Positions 50,852 to 59,242 of a stretch of 64,000 bases of DNA are shown here, piece after piece. This DNA comes from Sanguibacter antarcticus (GTDB taxonomy: Bacteria > Actinomycetota > Actinomycetes > Actinomycetales > Cellulomonadaceae): positions 2,728,001 through 2,792,000 of the forward strand of contig NZ_PDJG01000001.1 of NCBI RefSeq assembly GCF_002564005.1, given 5' to 3'. The notes beneath the pieces are model-generated. The model was not told the origin of the DNA, did no database searches, and saw only the letters and a list, made by a program, of their open reading frames with translations. Within the stretch, counting starts at the first letter, position 1. Each line of letters opens with the position of its first letter. The position numbers were made by a program, and so were the translations under genes.

Positions 50852-51361
50852 GTGAGCACCCAGGCATTCTCGATCCGGCGGACGACAGGCGACGACTGGC
50901 GCGAGGTGCGCGACCTGCGCCTCGAGATGCTCCGTGACACCCCGACGGGCTACATCGAGACGCTCGAGCAGGCGCTGGCCCACGGCGACGCCGAGTGGAG
51001 GATGCGCGGCGAGCGCGGGTCTGCCGAGCACCAGATCGTCCTCGCGGCGATCTCTGGTTCGGGGCGGTGGGTCGGGACGATGCGCGGGCTGGTCCTCGAT
51101 CCTGAGGTCGGTCCCCTCCTCGTCGGCGTCTACGTCGCTCCCGACGTCCGGGGCGCCGAGGCCGGTGTGGCCGATGCGCTGCTCACGGGGATCGAGGCGT
51201 GGGCTCGCACGGAGGGCGACCGCCTGACGCTCCACGTCCATGAAGACAACGTGCGTGCACGGACCTTCTACGACCGTCGAGGATTCACCGCCACCGGCCA
51301 CACCGTTCCTTACACCCTCGACCCCACGAAGAACGAGGTCGAGATGGTCAGGACGCTCTAG
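50852..51361 (+). CDS. GNAT acetyltransferase
   Basis: 169 residues from the GTG beginning (M)STQAFSIRRTTGDDWREVRDLRLEML. GNAT pattern: IVLAAISGSGRWVGTMRGLVLDP, GPLLVGVYVAPDVRGAEAGVADALLTGIEAWARTEG (acetyl-CoA loop altered, APDVRGAEAG) and LHVHEDNVRARTFYDRRGFTATGHTVPY. Small-molecule or protein N-acetyltransferase; substrate unknown. Its stop overlaps that of the convergent MerR gene by 4 bases. Confidence 0.9.
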   Translation: MSTQAFSIRRTTGDDWREVRDLRLEMLRDTPTGYIETLEQALAHGDAEWRMRGERGSAEHQIVLAAISGSGRWVGTMRGLVLDPEVGPLLVGVYVAPDVRGAEAGVADALLTGIEAWARTEGDRLTLHVHEDNVRARTFYDRRGFTATGHTVPYTLDPTKNEVEMVRTL

Positions 51362-51777
51362 GCCCTCGACACCGGCCGTCGCGCTCCTGACGCCAACGCT
51401 CCCTGGTACATGTGGATCTTGTCGGTGATGACATCTCGGCAGGCTTCGAGCTCGGCGATCTGCTCGTCGAGCGACCGGGCGTGCTCCTGCATGAGGGCGA
51501 TCCGTTCGGCCTCGTTGCCGTCCCCGGCACGCACGAGCGCCGAGTACCGGGCCATCTCGGCGACGGGCATGCCGGAGTCCCTCAACCGTGTGAGCAGCGC
51601 GAGCCACCTGACCGACTCGGCGTCGAACACGCGACGCCCGGCCGTGGTGCGCGGCACGTCGCGCGGGAAGAGTCCCTGGGACTCGTACCACCGGAGCGCG
51701 TGCACGCTCAGCCCGGCGAGATCCGCCAGCTCACCGATGCTGTACGTGCGCTCGGGCGCTCTCTCGTCGATCGCCAT
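51358..51777 (-). CDS. MerR-family regulator
   Basis: 139 residues, ATG start. Winged helix about 11-80 (TYSIGELADLAGLSVHALRWYESQGLFPRDVPRTTAGRRVFDAESVRWLALLTRLRDSGMPVAEMARY) and a dimer helix about 85-125 (ALMQEHARSLDEQIAELEACRDVITDKIHMYQGAL). The short C-terminus has no metal-binding Cys cluster; one Cys (EACRD) lies in the dimer helix. This is the redox/aldehyde-type (AdhR/YhdM-like) group. It is divergent from the SDR gene, whose promoter has the stretched spacing and dyad of MerR control. Confidence 0.92.
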   Translation of the reverse strand: MAIDERAPERTYSIGELADLAGLSVHALRWYESQGLFPRDVPRTTAGRRVFDAESVRWLALLTRLRDSGMPVAEMARYSALVRAGDGNEAERIALMQEHARSLDEQIAELEACRDVITDKIHMYQGALASGARRPVSRA

Positions 51778-51787
51778 GAGCCCCTCC

Positions 51788-51818
51788 TTGACTTCGAGTC
51801 CACTCTAGGTCCTACCGT
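51788..51818 (+). promoter_or_regulatory. MerR-type promoter of the SDR gene with 19-bp spacer
   Basis: -35 box TTGACT (51788-51793), 19-base spacer, -10 box TACCGT (51813-51818). Centred in the spacer is a dyad: GACTTCGAGT (51790-51799), CC, ACTCTAGGTC (51802-51811), 8 of 10 positions paired. Overlong spacing with a central dyad is the mark of MerR activation by DNA twisting. The ATG of the SDR gene (51826) is 7 bases after the -10 box, so the transcript is probably leaderless. Confidence 0.85.
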
Positions 51819-51825
51819 CGGTGTC

Positions 51826-52809
51826 ATGACGACAACAGCAGACATGATCGCCCGACAGCAGCCCTTCACCACCGGGTTCGGATATCGAACGACGGCGTCC
51901 GAGGTCCTCGCCGGTCACACCCTGGCAGGCACGACGGCCATCGTCACCGGCGGCTATTCGGGGCTCGGCCTCGAGACGGTGAAGGCCCTGTCGGCTGCAG
52001 GCGTCTCCGTGATCGTGCCCGCCCGACGACCCGATGCCGCGGCAGCAGCCCTGGCGACCGTCGCCGGGGTGCAGGTCCGACCGATGGACCTCAGCGACCT
52101 CGAGTCGGTCGCGGCATTCACAGCCTCCGTCCGCGAGAACGGCACCCCGATCGACATCATGGTCAACGTCGCGGGCGTGATGGCGACCCCCGAGCAGCGC
52201 ACCCGGCAAGGCTGGGAGCACCAGCTCGGCACCAACCACCTCGGGCACTTCGCCCTCGTCGCCGGCGTGGCGCCGCTCCTGCAGACGGGCGCTCGCGTCG
52301 TGTCGTACTCCTCGGTGGGGCACCACCGTTCACCGGTGCTCTTCGACGACTTGAGTTTCGAGACCACGCCCTACGACCCGTGGGTCGCGTACGGCCAGGC
52401 GAAGACTGCGAACGCTCTCTTCGCGGTGGGGCTCGACGCTCGGGCGAGCGCCGACGGCATCCATGCCTACTCGGTCCACCCGGGTGGCATCATGACCGAC
52501 CTCCAGCGCCACATGCCTCGTGAGGAGCTCATCGAGCGTCAGTGGATCGACGCCGACGGGAACGTGAACCCGCTCTTCAAGACCGCCGCCGAGGGCGCGG
52601 CGACCGGCCTGTGGGCCGCGACTGCACCCGAGCTGGTCACCCGTGGTGGGGTCTACTGCGAGGACTCCTCCGTCGCGGCGGTCGTGCCTGACGACTCCAC
52701 GGACATCGCCGCCGGAGGAGTCAAAGAGTGGGCTGTCGACGCTGACGCTGCGAACAGGCTCTGGGCACTCTCTGTCGCTGCGACCGGGCTGGACCCGTTC
52801 AACAGCTGA
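51826..52809 (+). CDS. Short-chain dehydrogenase/reductase, retinol dehydrogenase-like
   Basis: 327 residues, ATG start. Cofactor motif TGGYSGLGLETVKAL near 42, PMDLSDL near 86, NVAGVM near 112, catalytic Ser in VVSYSSVGHH near 155 and YGQAK (Tyr-x3-Lys) near 188. It belongs to the long, protochlorophyllide/retinol-dehydrogenase-like SDRs, with a C-terminal extension (GLWAATAPELVTRGGVYCED...). Reduces small carbonyls with NADP(H). MerR-controlled through the promoter just upstream, so probably induced by a reactive aldehyde or oxidant. Confidence 0.92.
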   Translation: MTTTADMIARQQPFTTGFGYRTTASEVLAGHTLAGTTAIVTGGYSGLGLETVKALSAAGVSVIVPARRPDAAAAALATVAGVQVRPMDLSDLESVAAFTASVRENGTPIDIMVNVAGVMATPEQRTRQGWEHQLGTNHLGHFALVAGVAPLLQTGARVVSYSSVGHHRSPVLFDDLSFETTPYDPWVAYGQAKTANALFAVGLDARASADGIHAYSVHPGGIMTDLQRHMPREELIERQWIDADGNVNPLFKTAAEGAATGLWAATAPELVTRGGVYCEDSSVAAVVPDDSTDIAAGGVKEWAVDADAANRLWALSVAATGLDPFNS

Positions 52810-52938
52810 CCAGCACGGCCCTGCAGCCGTCAGGAATGTGCGCTGAGCAGCACCAGCGCTGGGCCTGGCCCCGTCGCCTCTGCGGGGCTCGCCAGCGCTC
52901 GGGCGCGTCACGCTGGGGCGCCACCGTCGTTGGAAAAG

Positions 52939-52969
52939 TGTATCGATGCGTTGGTACATACATGTATCG
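52939..52969. promoter_or_regulatory. Candidate GntR (YtrA-type) operator upstream of the 7-TM gene
   Basis: The 7-mer TGTATCG occurs twice as a direct repeat (52939-52945 and 52963-52969, 24 bp apart). Overlapping the second copy is a perfect palindrome ATACATGTAT (52958-52967). This AT-rich block in GC-rich DNA lies 36-66 bases upstream of the membrane protein start and is the natural site for promoter and autoregulation by the GntR protein coded by the second gene. Confidence 0.6.
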
Positions 52970-53004
52970 TCTGGGAGGTACAGGCGAACGAGACGGGGTA
53001 GCTC

Positions 53005-53919
53005 ATGACGCAGGTGTATCTGTTGGTGTTCGGGTCCTTCGGTGCGGGCATCGTGCTCGCGTCGGTGTGGCGACTGACGCGGGGGCGTGCGTCAGCGTTG
53101 CCTGCCGGACCAGCCAGCCGGCTCACGCTCACCGCAGGGCTGATCGTCCTGCTGGGCGATCTCGCGACCCGCGCCATGGCCGCCACGCCCCTCATGCCGT
53201 TCGACGTGCCGTCCGCTCTGAGCTGGTGGTACCTGGACTACAGATTCACCGTCCCGGTGGTCGCCGGCGTCCTCGCCGTGACGCTCCTCGCGCTCCCTGT
53301 CCACGCGCGTCGGGGACGCTGTACGGCCGAGCTCACCCGGCGGTCGCTGGTGTCGTTCGCGCGGCCATGGTGGTTCGTCCCGCTCGGCGCACTGCTCGCG
53401 CTCGTCGTCCTCGTCACGATCGTGGCAGGTGCGGCCTCTCAGCCGGACTCGTCGACAGGGCGCTACATGTCCTATGAGGTGGACGTCGGGGGCTACACGA
53501 TGGGAACCAACATCTACGGATGGTTCTACTCCGTCCCGGCCATCGTCTCGGTCGGCGTCCTCCTCGTCGTCGCGACCGTCGGCATGTCGTTCGTCGCGCG
53601 GCCGGCCCTGGCCGAAGACCGGCAGGCGGACATCCGCGTGCGGACCGCACGGACCCGCAACATCGTCGCGGCCACGACAGGGGTGCTGCTGCTCCTCCTG
53701 GGAGACATCTGCGGGTCGCTCGCCGGGACAGCGTCGCTCCGGTCGACGTTCGCTACGTCCGAAGGGCCCGTGAGCTTCTGGACGACGTTCTCTGCCCTTG
53801 GGCCAGCACTCATCGCCGCATCCACGCTGTGCACCGCGCTGGGGGTCGCTCTCTGGGCTGCCGTCACGCTGTCAGGGGTCCCAGGGCGTCGGCGGGCACC
53901 GGTCACGGTCGGCTCGTGA
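53005..53919 (+). CDS. Seven-helix membrane protein coupled to a GntR regulator
   Basis: 304 residues, ATG start. Seven transmembrane segments (about 5-22, 38-55, 80-97, 118-140, 170-195, 215-238, 262-290) and an outside loop between helices 4 and 5 with YMSYEVDVGGYTMGTNIYGW. No known family. Overlaps the GntR GTG by 4 bases. YtrA-type GntR proteins usually come with ABC transporters; here the partner is a lone membrane protein without ATPase. Function unknown. Confidence 0.75.
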   Translation: MTQVYLLVFGSFGAGIVLASVWRLTRGRASALPAGPASRLTLTAGLIVLLGDLATRAMAATPLMPFDVPSALSWWYLDYRFTVPVVAGVLAVTLLALPVHARRGRCTAELTRRSLVSFARPWWFVPLGALLALVVLVTIVAGAASQPDSSTGRYMSYEVDVGGYTMGTNIYGWFYSVPAIVSVGVLLVVATVGMSFVARPALAEDRQADIRVRTARTRNIVAATTGVLLLLLGDICGSLAGTASLRSTFATSEGPVSFWTTFSALGPALIAASTLCTALGVALWAAVTLSGVPGRRRAPVTVGS

Positions 53920-54284
53920 TCATCACGCTGTCCGGGTCCGCACCGCCGGCGGACCAGATCCACGACCAGATCCATGGACTGGTCTCGACCGGTCGGCTCG
54001 CGGCAGACGAACGTCTCCCCTCGGTCCGTCAGCTCGCCAAGGACCTCGGCGTCGCCCCCGGCACTGTCGGCCGGGCCTACCGCGCTCTCGAGATCGAGGG
54101 TGTGCTCGTCTCCCGGATCGGGAGCGGGACCCGCGTCGGCCCGACGGCGTCGACGACCACGCGCCCCGTCCTCGAGGCAGCCCGCGTCCTCGTCGAGACC
54201 AGCATCCAGTCGGGCACCAGTCTCGACGAGGCGGTCCGCATCCTCCGCGCGACCTGGCCGACCCCGCCGGGCACCGAGGTCTGA
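53916..54284 (+). CDS. GntR-family regulator, YtrA type
   Basis: 122 residues, GTG overlapping the preceding stop (GTGA). N-terminal winged helix (PADQIHDQIHGLVSTGRLAADERLPSVRQLAKDLGVAPGTVGRAYRALEIEGVLVSRIGSGTRV, about 12-76) with only a short C-terminal helix pair (about 85-115) as in the YtrA subfamily, which lacks a large ligand domain. Likely autorepressor of its own two-gene operon through the site at 52939-52969. Confidence 0.92.
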   Translation: MIITLSGSAPPADQIHDQIHGLVSTGRLAADERLPSVRQLAKDLGVAPGTVGRAYRALEIEGVLVSRIGSGTRVGPTASTTTRPVLEAARVLVETSIQSGTSLDEAVRILRATWPTPPGTEV

Positions 54285-54324
54285 TCCAGACGAGACCCTC
54301 CGGCGAGATCGGCGCTACCGTGGC

Positions 54325-54783
54325 TCACGGATTGGGGTCGAAGGTCCTGAACCATCCGTTGTCTCGCTCGACGAACAGGCCTCCGTCGCCGCGGCGCCCT
54401 CCGTCCGGCCAGAATATCGCGGTCAGAGGGATGAACACGGTGCCATTGTCGTAATGGTAGGCAAAGTCACCGTCGATCTCGATATCGGCCATGAGCTCGC
54501 GCTCTTCCTCGTCGAAAGGTGACAGGACCTTTTCGCAGTCACCATCTTCGTCGAAGGTCTTCTCGAACTCGTCGTCGAAGTAGGTGCACGCCTCCTCGAC
54601 GTCGCCCTCGTGCAGCTCCGCGAAGATCGCAGCAAGCGCTGCGTCGGGAGTGGAGTTGTCACGCTCCGGATCAGGCGGCCCCTTGGAACTGGCACACCCA
54701 GTCAAAATCGTAGCAACTAATACGGCAGAAATTGTGGGGGACATAACCCTCGATACACTCACATCGCGGACAGTACCAGGCAT
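54325..54783 (-). CDS. Small acidic lipoprotein, unknown function
   Basis: 152 residues from ATG 54783; a later in-frame ATG at 54744 would remove the basic part of the signal. Lipobox ILTGC near residue 29 after SAVLVAT. The mature protein is acidic, with AALAAIFAELHEGDVEEACTYFDDEFEKTFDEDGDCEKVL and FAYHYDNGTVFIPLTAIFWPDGG, a pattern like the NTF2/DUF4878-like small secreted proteins that add up to one helical and one sheet part. Less GC-rich than surroundings. Convergent with the GntR gene, divergent from the MATE gene. Confidence 0.7.
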   Translation of the reverse strand: MPGTVRDVSVSRVMSPTISAVLVATILTGCASSKGPPDPERDNSTPDAALAAIFAELHEGDVEEACTYFDDEFEKTFDEDGDCEKVLSPFDEEERELMADIEIDGDFAYHYDNGTVFIPLTAIFWPDGGRRGDGGLFVERDNGWFRTFDPNP

Positions 54784-54940
54784 CTTGCAGTGGGACGGAC
54801 GTCAGCGAATACGCAGGTCACAAGGTGAACAACGCAAGAACGGGAGTCGACGACATGGTCGATAGGAAGGCTGGGGCGACGGTTCGTGAGCCGGTCCTCA
54901 TGACCGTCGAGGGACCGCTCCGCGCGTCCGGTGCGAGCGC

Positions 54941-56401
54941 ATGAAACAACGCCGGCTGCCGCCGACGAGGGAGCGGCCCCACCTCATAGATCTCGAGACG
55001 GCCCGTCACGTTCTCCGCGTCTCGGTCCCGCTGCTCTTCGGGATGGTCGGGAACTTGATCTTTCTGCTGGTCGATCGGATCTGTCTCGCCCGGTACTCGG
55101 AGGACACCCTCCAGGCGTCCGGCCCTGCCGTCTTCACCGCCACCACCGTCATCGTGCTCACCACAGGAGTTGTCGGGATCACCCGCTCCTACGTGGCGCA
55201 GGCCCACGGTCGCGGCGACGCGCGAGGGGCGATCGACGAGGGCGCGAACGGACTCGTCCTAGGAATGATCCTGGCGCTGCTGCTGGTGCTGTCGACACCG
55301 CTGCTCATGTGGGTGCCGACCCTGGGCGGCCATCCTCCGCACATCCAGGAGCTCGAGTCGCAGTATCTCGGTCTGTCCACGCTCTTCGGCGCGGTCATGA
55401 CCGTCACCATGGCGCTCTCCTCCTACTTCAACGGGACGGAGCGCACACGGATACCGATGACGGTCGGCATCATCGGCCAGGCAGTCGGCGTGATCATGAC
55501 GATCGGGCTCGTGTTCGGGCGCTTCGGGCTGCCGGAGCTGGGCATGCGAGGCTCCGCGCTCGGCACGCTGAGCGCGGTGCTGGTGATGCTCGTCGGCTAC
55601 GTCGTCCTGCTGCCCCAGAGTTGTGCCGCCGGGCTGGCGCGCCTCGTGCGCCAGGGCGGGAAGCGGGCGGTGCAGGTCGTGCTGCTGCGCCTGCGGCGGG
55701 GTGCACCCGCTGGCGGCTCGCTCAGTCTGGAGGAGCTCGGCCAGACGGCGTTCGTGTGGCTCGCGGGAGGCCTGGGTGCGGTCGCGCTCGGCGCGAACAA
55801 CGTCGCCCTCGCCGTGAACTACGCCGCGGTGATCCCTCTCATCGGGCTCGGCCTGGGGTGCAACATCTTGTGCGGCACGGCGGTCGGCGCCGGGCTCCAC
55901 ACAGACATCCCGCGGATCATGCGGGTCACTCTCGTGATCTCAGGTCTGTACGTGGCTGTGGTCGCCTTCTTCCAGATCGTCACCCCGACACTTCTTCTCG
56001 GTCCCTTCGGTCTGGACGGCTCAGACCCCGCGACGACGGCTCACGCGATCGACGTCTCGCGCGTGCTGTGGACGTACTCCGCCGCGTTCATGTTCTCGAT
56101 GGTCGGCTCGGCCGTGCTGGAGTGCCTCGGGCTCGCGCGCTTCGCGTTCCTGGCACGGCTCGGCGTCATGTGGTGCCTGTGCGTGCCCGCCCTCGTCATC
56201 ATCGTCGTGAACAACCGCGACGATGCCGACCTGCTGCCCGCGCTGTGGTTGGTCTTCTCTGCCTTCGAAGCAGTTATGGCGGGCCTCTGCCTGTGGCGCG
56301 TCAGACGCGCCGTGAGGAACGAGGAGAACCTGCTGCACAGCACCGACCGGCCCAGGGGTGCGCACGACGCGACCGACACGGCAGACGCACCCCGGCCATG
56401 A
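54941..56401 (+). CDS. MATE-family efflux transporter
   Basis: 486 residues, ATG start. Twelve transmembrane helices in two halves; HVLRVSVPLLFGMVGNLIFLLVDRICLARYSEDTLQASGPA at the start, and TTVIVLTTGVVGITRSYVAQAHGRGD, SYFNGTERTRIPMTVGIIGQAVG in the first half are MATE features. Exports cationic compounds by ion antiport. A low-complexity hydrophilic tail (RPRGAHDATDTADAPRP) ends exactly on a 4-base overlap (ATGA) with a truncated MFS fragment, where the base composition changes sharply. Confidence 0.88.
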   Translation: MKQRRLPPTRERPHLIDLETARHVLRVSVPLLFGMVGNLIFLLVDRICLARYSEDTLQASGPAVFTATTVIVLTTGVVGITRSYVAQAHGRGDARGAIDEGANGLVLGMILALLLVLSTPLLMWVPTLGGHPPHIQELESQYLGLSTLFGAVMTVTMALSSYFNGTERTRIPMTVGIIGQAVGVIMTIGLVFGRFGLPELGMRGSALGTLSAVLVMLVGYVVLLPQSCAAGLARLVRQGGKRAVQVVLLRLRRGAPAGGSLSLEELGQTAFVWLAGGLGAVALGANNVALAVNYAAVIPLIGLGLGCNILCGTAVGAGLHTDIPRIMRVTLVISGLYVAVVAFFQIVTPTLLLGPFGLDGSDPATTAHAIDVSRVLWTYSAAFMFSMVGSAVLECLGLARFAFLARLGVMWCLCVPALVIIVVNNRDDADLLPALWLVFSAFEAVMAGLCLWRVRRAVRNEENLLHSTDRPRGAHDATDTADAPRP

Positions 56402-56742
56402 TGGCGCTCGTCGCGGACCGCACGGACGATTGTTGGGCGGTAGGGTATTTTCTTGTCGGCGGGCTTGGAGATGATGCTCTCAACGTTGGACTGCGAAACC
56501 TCATCTATCGAAGAGTGAGCGAAGAGAGGCGCGCAAGCGCTTGGTCGTACGTCGGGGTCCTCGGTAACGCTATGACCGCGATCGGCTACTTTCTAGGAAC
56601 TCCTTACGGAAACACGGATCCTCAGTTCATCATTGTCCTTTCGGGCATCCTTGGGGCTCTGGTTGTGGTGTTGGGGTCAGCGATTTATTGTAAGAGTTTT
56701 GGTGCAGAAGGCCGAGAGAAGGCGGATCACGATGAGCGATAG
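56398..56742 (+). pseudogene. C-terminal fragment of an MFS transporter
   Basis: The frame reads MMALVADRTDDCWAVGYFLVGGLGDDALNVGLRNLIYRRVSEERRASAW (joined here only by frame) and then YVGVLGNAMTAIGYFLGTPYG and ILGALVVVLGSAIYC, which matches the last three helices of an MFS permease (about the final 100 residues of a normal 400). The N-terminal nine helices are absent. From about 56430 the DNA is clearly less GC-rich than the MATE gene, so the joint between the two lies there. Its end overlaps the DUF2087 start by 11 bases, as an MFS-regulator operon would. A remnant of a horizontally gained operon. Confidence 0.7.
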
Positions 56743-57232
56743 TGCGAGTTGGCAGCGCGTCATAGCTCTCTTGATAAATAGCGAGAAGCGGGCCATGTAC
56801 GCTCAGGCGGTTCACAGAGACAGCACGGGAGATCCGATCACCTACCGAGACCTCTCGAAACGGGATCGAAGTTCCGTTCGAAGCCTGGAAGCATGCGGCC
56901 TCCTCATTGTTGAGGATTCTGGACTAGTCGTAGATGGTTCGGACTCTTTGCGCGAGCTTCTCGAGACACAGCCTCCGAACAGCGGCCTGTCGGTGACCCG
57001 TTTCTTTGAGAACGGTCGTCTTCAACGCACACCGAGCAGGTTGTCGGACCATCGATCGGCTATCGAGCACCTAGCCGACATATGTCTTCAGCGCGGCGAG
57101 AGAATCAGCGAGCGGGAGCTGATGGAGCGACTATCAGAACACGCTCTGGATCCCGTAGGACGGCGTAGAGAGATGGTCGAGTTCGGGTTCGTCAAGCGGA
57201 CCAAGGATGGATCCTTGTACTGGCGTGCATGA
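56732..57232 (+). CDS. DUF2087-domain protein
   Basis: 166 residues from ATG 56732. An N-terminal winged-helix-like part (SWQRVIALLINSEKRAMYAQAV...DPITYRDLSKRDRSSVRSLEACGLL) and a C-terminal DUF2087 part (RTPSRLSDHRSAIEHLADICLQRGERISERELMERLSEHALDPVGRRREMVEFGFVKRTKDGSLY). DUF2087 proteins are presumed regulators often coded with MFS or acetyltransferase genes. Low-GC stretch and partnership with a truncated MFS gene point to transfer and decay. The 256 bases that follow, up to the permease stop, hold nothing that I can support. Confidence 0.82.
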   Translation: MSDSASWQRVIALLINSEKRAMYAQAVHRDSTGDPITYRDLSKRDRSSVRSLEACGLLIVEDSGLVVDGSDSLRELLETQPPNSGLSVTRFFENGRLQRTPSRLSDHRSAIEHLADICLQRGERISERELMERLSEHALDPVGRRREMVEFGFVKRTKDGSLYWRA

Positions 57233-57488
57233 AGAACCGATGCCTCTCCTCCGTGGTCCTGGTGACGTGAGCCCGGCGCGATCGGGAGAGCGAGATCTGT
57301 TGGTGTGCTGCACGCTTGGCGGGCATCTCAGAACATGGCACATCCGTGCCGACGTGCTCACCGAGGGCACGGGGCTCAGCCCTCGGCTTCTGCAACCGCA
57401 CCGAGCACGTGGCCAGGCACCTTCTCGAGACCGGCTGATCTAGACCGCTCCTACACCCTCATCTGCGATGAGCCGAGAATCTCCTTTT

Positions 57489-58613
57489 TCAGCGGTCCTT
57501 GAGAGTAGCGAGGGTGTCCTGGCGTGGGAGGAGCTGGGCTGCGGCGGCGAGGCTGGTGGCGACGCACGTACCGATGGTCAGGCTGCGGGCGACGACGAGG
57601 AGGGAGGCTCTGGTCGCTGTGTCGGTGAGCGCGAGCCCTGCGAGGGAGAGGGACCATGCGCCGAGGAGCGCGACGGCCAACAGCGTCGCCCATTCGGTCC
57701 CACGGAGAAGTATCAGGGTGGTGCGCTCGGCACCGAGGGTCGTGTAGAGGCTGTCCTCTGCTCGTCGGAACCACGAGACGAGGAGCCACAGGAGTCCTGC
57801 GACAGCACCCCCGAGGTAGGGGCCGAGCGCGGTCGTGCGTTCGTCGAGCTCCGTGGAGAAGTCTCGGGAGAACTGTCCTGAGACGAGGCGGTCGAGGACG
57901 ACGACGGGCGTCCCGTCGTCGTCCGGGGTGAGCAGAGCCGGGAGGACTGCGCGCACGGCGTCCGCGGTCGCGGGGGTCGTCCGGACGAAGCAGCGCTCGA
58001 CGGTCCCGGCGGCGGCCTGCGGGACAGCGATCGAGTAGGCGTACTCGTCGCCGAGGACGTCGAGCGGTGTGACGGCGGCGATCTCCAGCGGTGCCAGAGG
58101 GAGGTCCTGCTCGCGTCCTCCCGCTCCGCCCGGCGCCTGCCCGCTCCCGAGCAGCACCGGGCTGGCGGGCAGAAGCTGCAGCACGTCACCGGAACCGGTG
58201 TCGTCGCGGGCGTCCGGGGTCACCACGGCTCCGCCACCGTCGATACCGAGGAACCTGTGGATGCCACCGGTCACGAGGACGACGGCGACTCCAGCGTCCG
58301 GGGCGGCCACGGTCGCGTAGGTCCCGGGCAGCCTGCGTGCGCCGAACGCTGCGTCGATGCCGTCGACGGTGTTGAGCGACTCGCACTGCGAGGCGGAGAA
58401 TCCCTCGTCGCGCGTGGCGATGAGGAGGTCCCCTCCGGCGGCCCGCCACCTGGTCTCGTCGTCGACGATCCGGGCGACGGCGCTTGCGTCGAGGGTTGCC
58501 GGGACAGCGAGAGCGAGCATGAGACCGAGCACGATGCTGATCGTGACGAGGCCGCCCGAGGCGACGCTGCGCAGGCCTTCGCCGACGGCGACGCGCCGGT
58601 CCCAGTCTTTCAT
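57489..58613 (-). CDS. MacB-type ABC permease, last gene of peptide-export operon
   Basis: 374 residues from the ATG beginning MKDWDRRVAVGEGLRS, overlapping the ATPase stop by 4 bases. Topology: helix 1 about 22-42 (GGLVTISIVLGLMLALAVPAT), an outside domain of about 210 residues with Cys pairs (ASQCESLN, VERCFVRT), then helices about 262-282, 305-330 and 338-360. This single-permease MacB/FtsX-like design, with a separate adaptor and ATPase in the same operon, is that of exporters of antimicrobial peptides or other envelope-active compounds. The signature FtsX domain is weak, so the family name is tentative. Confidence 0.82.
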   Translation of the reverse strand: MKDWDRRVAVGEGLRSVASGGLVTISIVLGLMLALAVPATLDASAVARIVDDETRWRAAGGDLLIATRDEGFSASQCESLNTVDGIDAAFGARRLPGTYATVAAPDAGVAVVLVTGGIHRFLGIDGGGAVVTPDARDDTGSGDVLQLLPASPVLLGSGQAPGGAGGREQDLPLAPLEIAAVTPLDVLGDEYAYSIAVPQAAAGTVERCFVRTTPATADAVRAVLPALLTPDDDGTPVVVLDRLVSGQFSRDFSTELDERTTALGPYLGGAVAGLLWLLVSWFRRAEDSLYTTLGAERTTLILLRGTEWATLLAVALLGAWSLSLAGLALTDTATRASLLVVARSLTIGTCVATSLAAAAQLLPRQDTLATLKDR

Positions 58614-59242
58614 GCGGGCACCAGGTGGCCGTCGTCGATGCGCAGGACGATCTCGCACGAGCGGGCGACCTCCTCGTCGTGGGTCACCACGACGAGGCAG
58701 CTGTCCCGGGAGGCCTCGAGCAGCGTTCGGGTGACGTCCCGCGAGGTGGAGCGGTCGAGCTGGCCGGTGGGTTCGTCGGCGAGGACGAACGGGTGGCGGC
58801 CCACGAGTGCCCGAGCGATGACGACGCGTTGGAGCTCACCACCGGAGAGGGAGCGGGCGATGCGGTCTTCGAGGCCGCCGAGCCCGACGCGTGGGAGCGC
58901 CTCGCGGGCGAGGTCGAGCGCGTCGGGCCACGAGGTGCCGTCGTGCAGGGCGCCGAGCGCGGCGTTGTCGAGGGCGGTGCGCCGCGGCAGGACGTTCACG
59001 GTCTGCAGCACGTACCCGACGTGCTCGTCGGGGGGCGACCGTCGCCCGTCGTCATCCTCGACCGTGACCGTCCCGCCCGTGGGTCGCACAAGACCGCCGC
59101 ACAGCCCTAGCAGGGTCGTCTTGCCGGATCCCGACGGGCCGGTGATCGCGACGCTCTGCCCTGGTCGCAGCTCGAGGTCCACGCCGTCGAGGACCCGACG
59201 GTCTCCATAGACGCGGGTGAGCGCCTCGGCTATGAGGCGCAC
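58610..59242 (-). CDS. ABC transporter ATP-binding protein (MacB/LolD type)
   Basis: 210 residues, GTG start overlapping the adaptor gene by 13 bases. Walker A GPSGSGKTT near 36-44, Q-loop VLQTVNVLP near 77, signature LSGGELQRV near 132, Walker B FVLADEPTGQLD near 152, H-loop VVTHDEE near 187. The LADEPTGQLD form is typical of the MacB/LolD/bacteriocin-exporter branch. Works with the permease that follows and the adaptor before it. Confidence 0.93.
   Translation of the reverse strand: MRLIAEALTRVYGDRRVLDGVDLELRPGQSVAITGPSGSGKTTLLGLCGGLVRPTGGTVTVEDDDGRRSPPDEHVGYVLQTVNVLPRRTALDNAALGALHDGTSWPDALDLAREALPRVGLGGLEDRIARSLSGGELQRVVIARALVGRHPFVLADEPTGQLDRSTSRDVTRTLLEASRDSCLVVVTHDEEVARSCEIVLRIDDGHLVPA

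Noticed and set aside
54931..56400. Reading frame that would fuse the MFS fragment to a long N-terminal part
   Set aside because: The part before 56398 is the off-frame reading of the MATE gene, all Arg/His/Asp-rich; only the part after 56398 has membrane character.
57233..57488. Plus-strand frame of 78 codons between the DUF2087 and permease genes
   Set aside because: It starts inside the DUF2087 gene in another frame, has no recognisable features and ends in an intergenic region between convergent genes.
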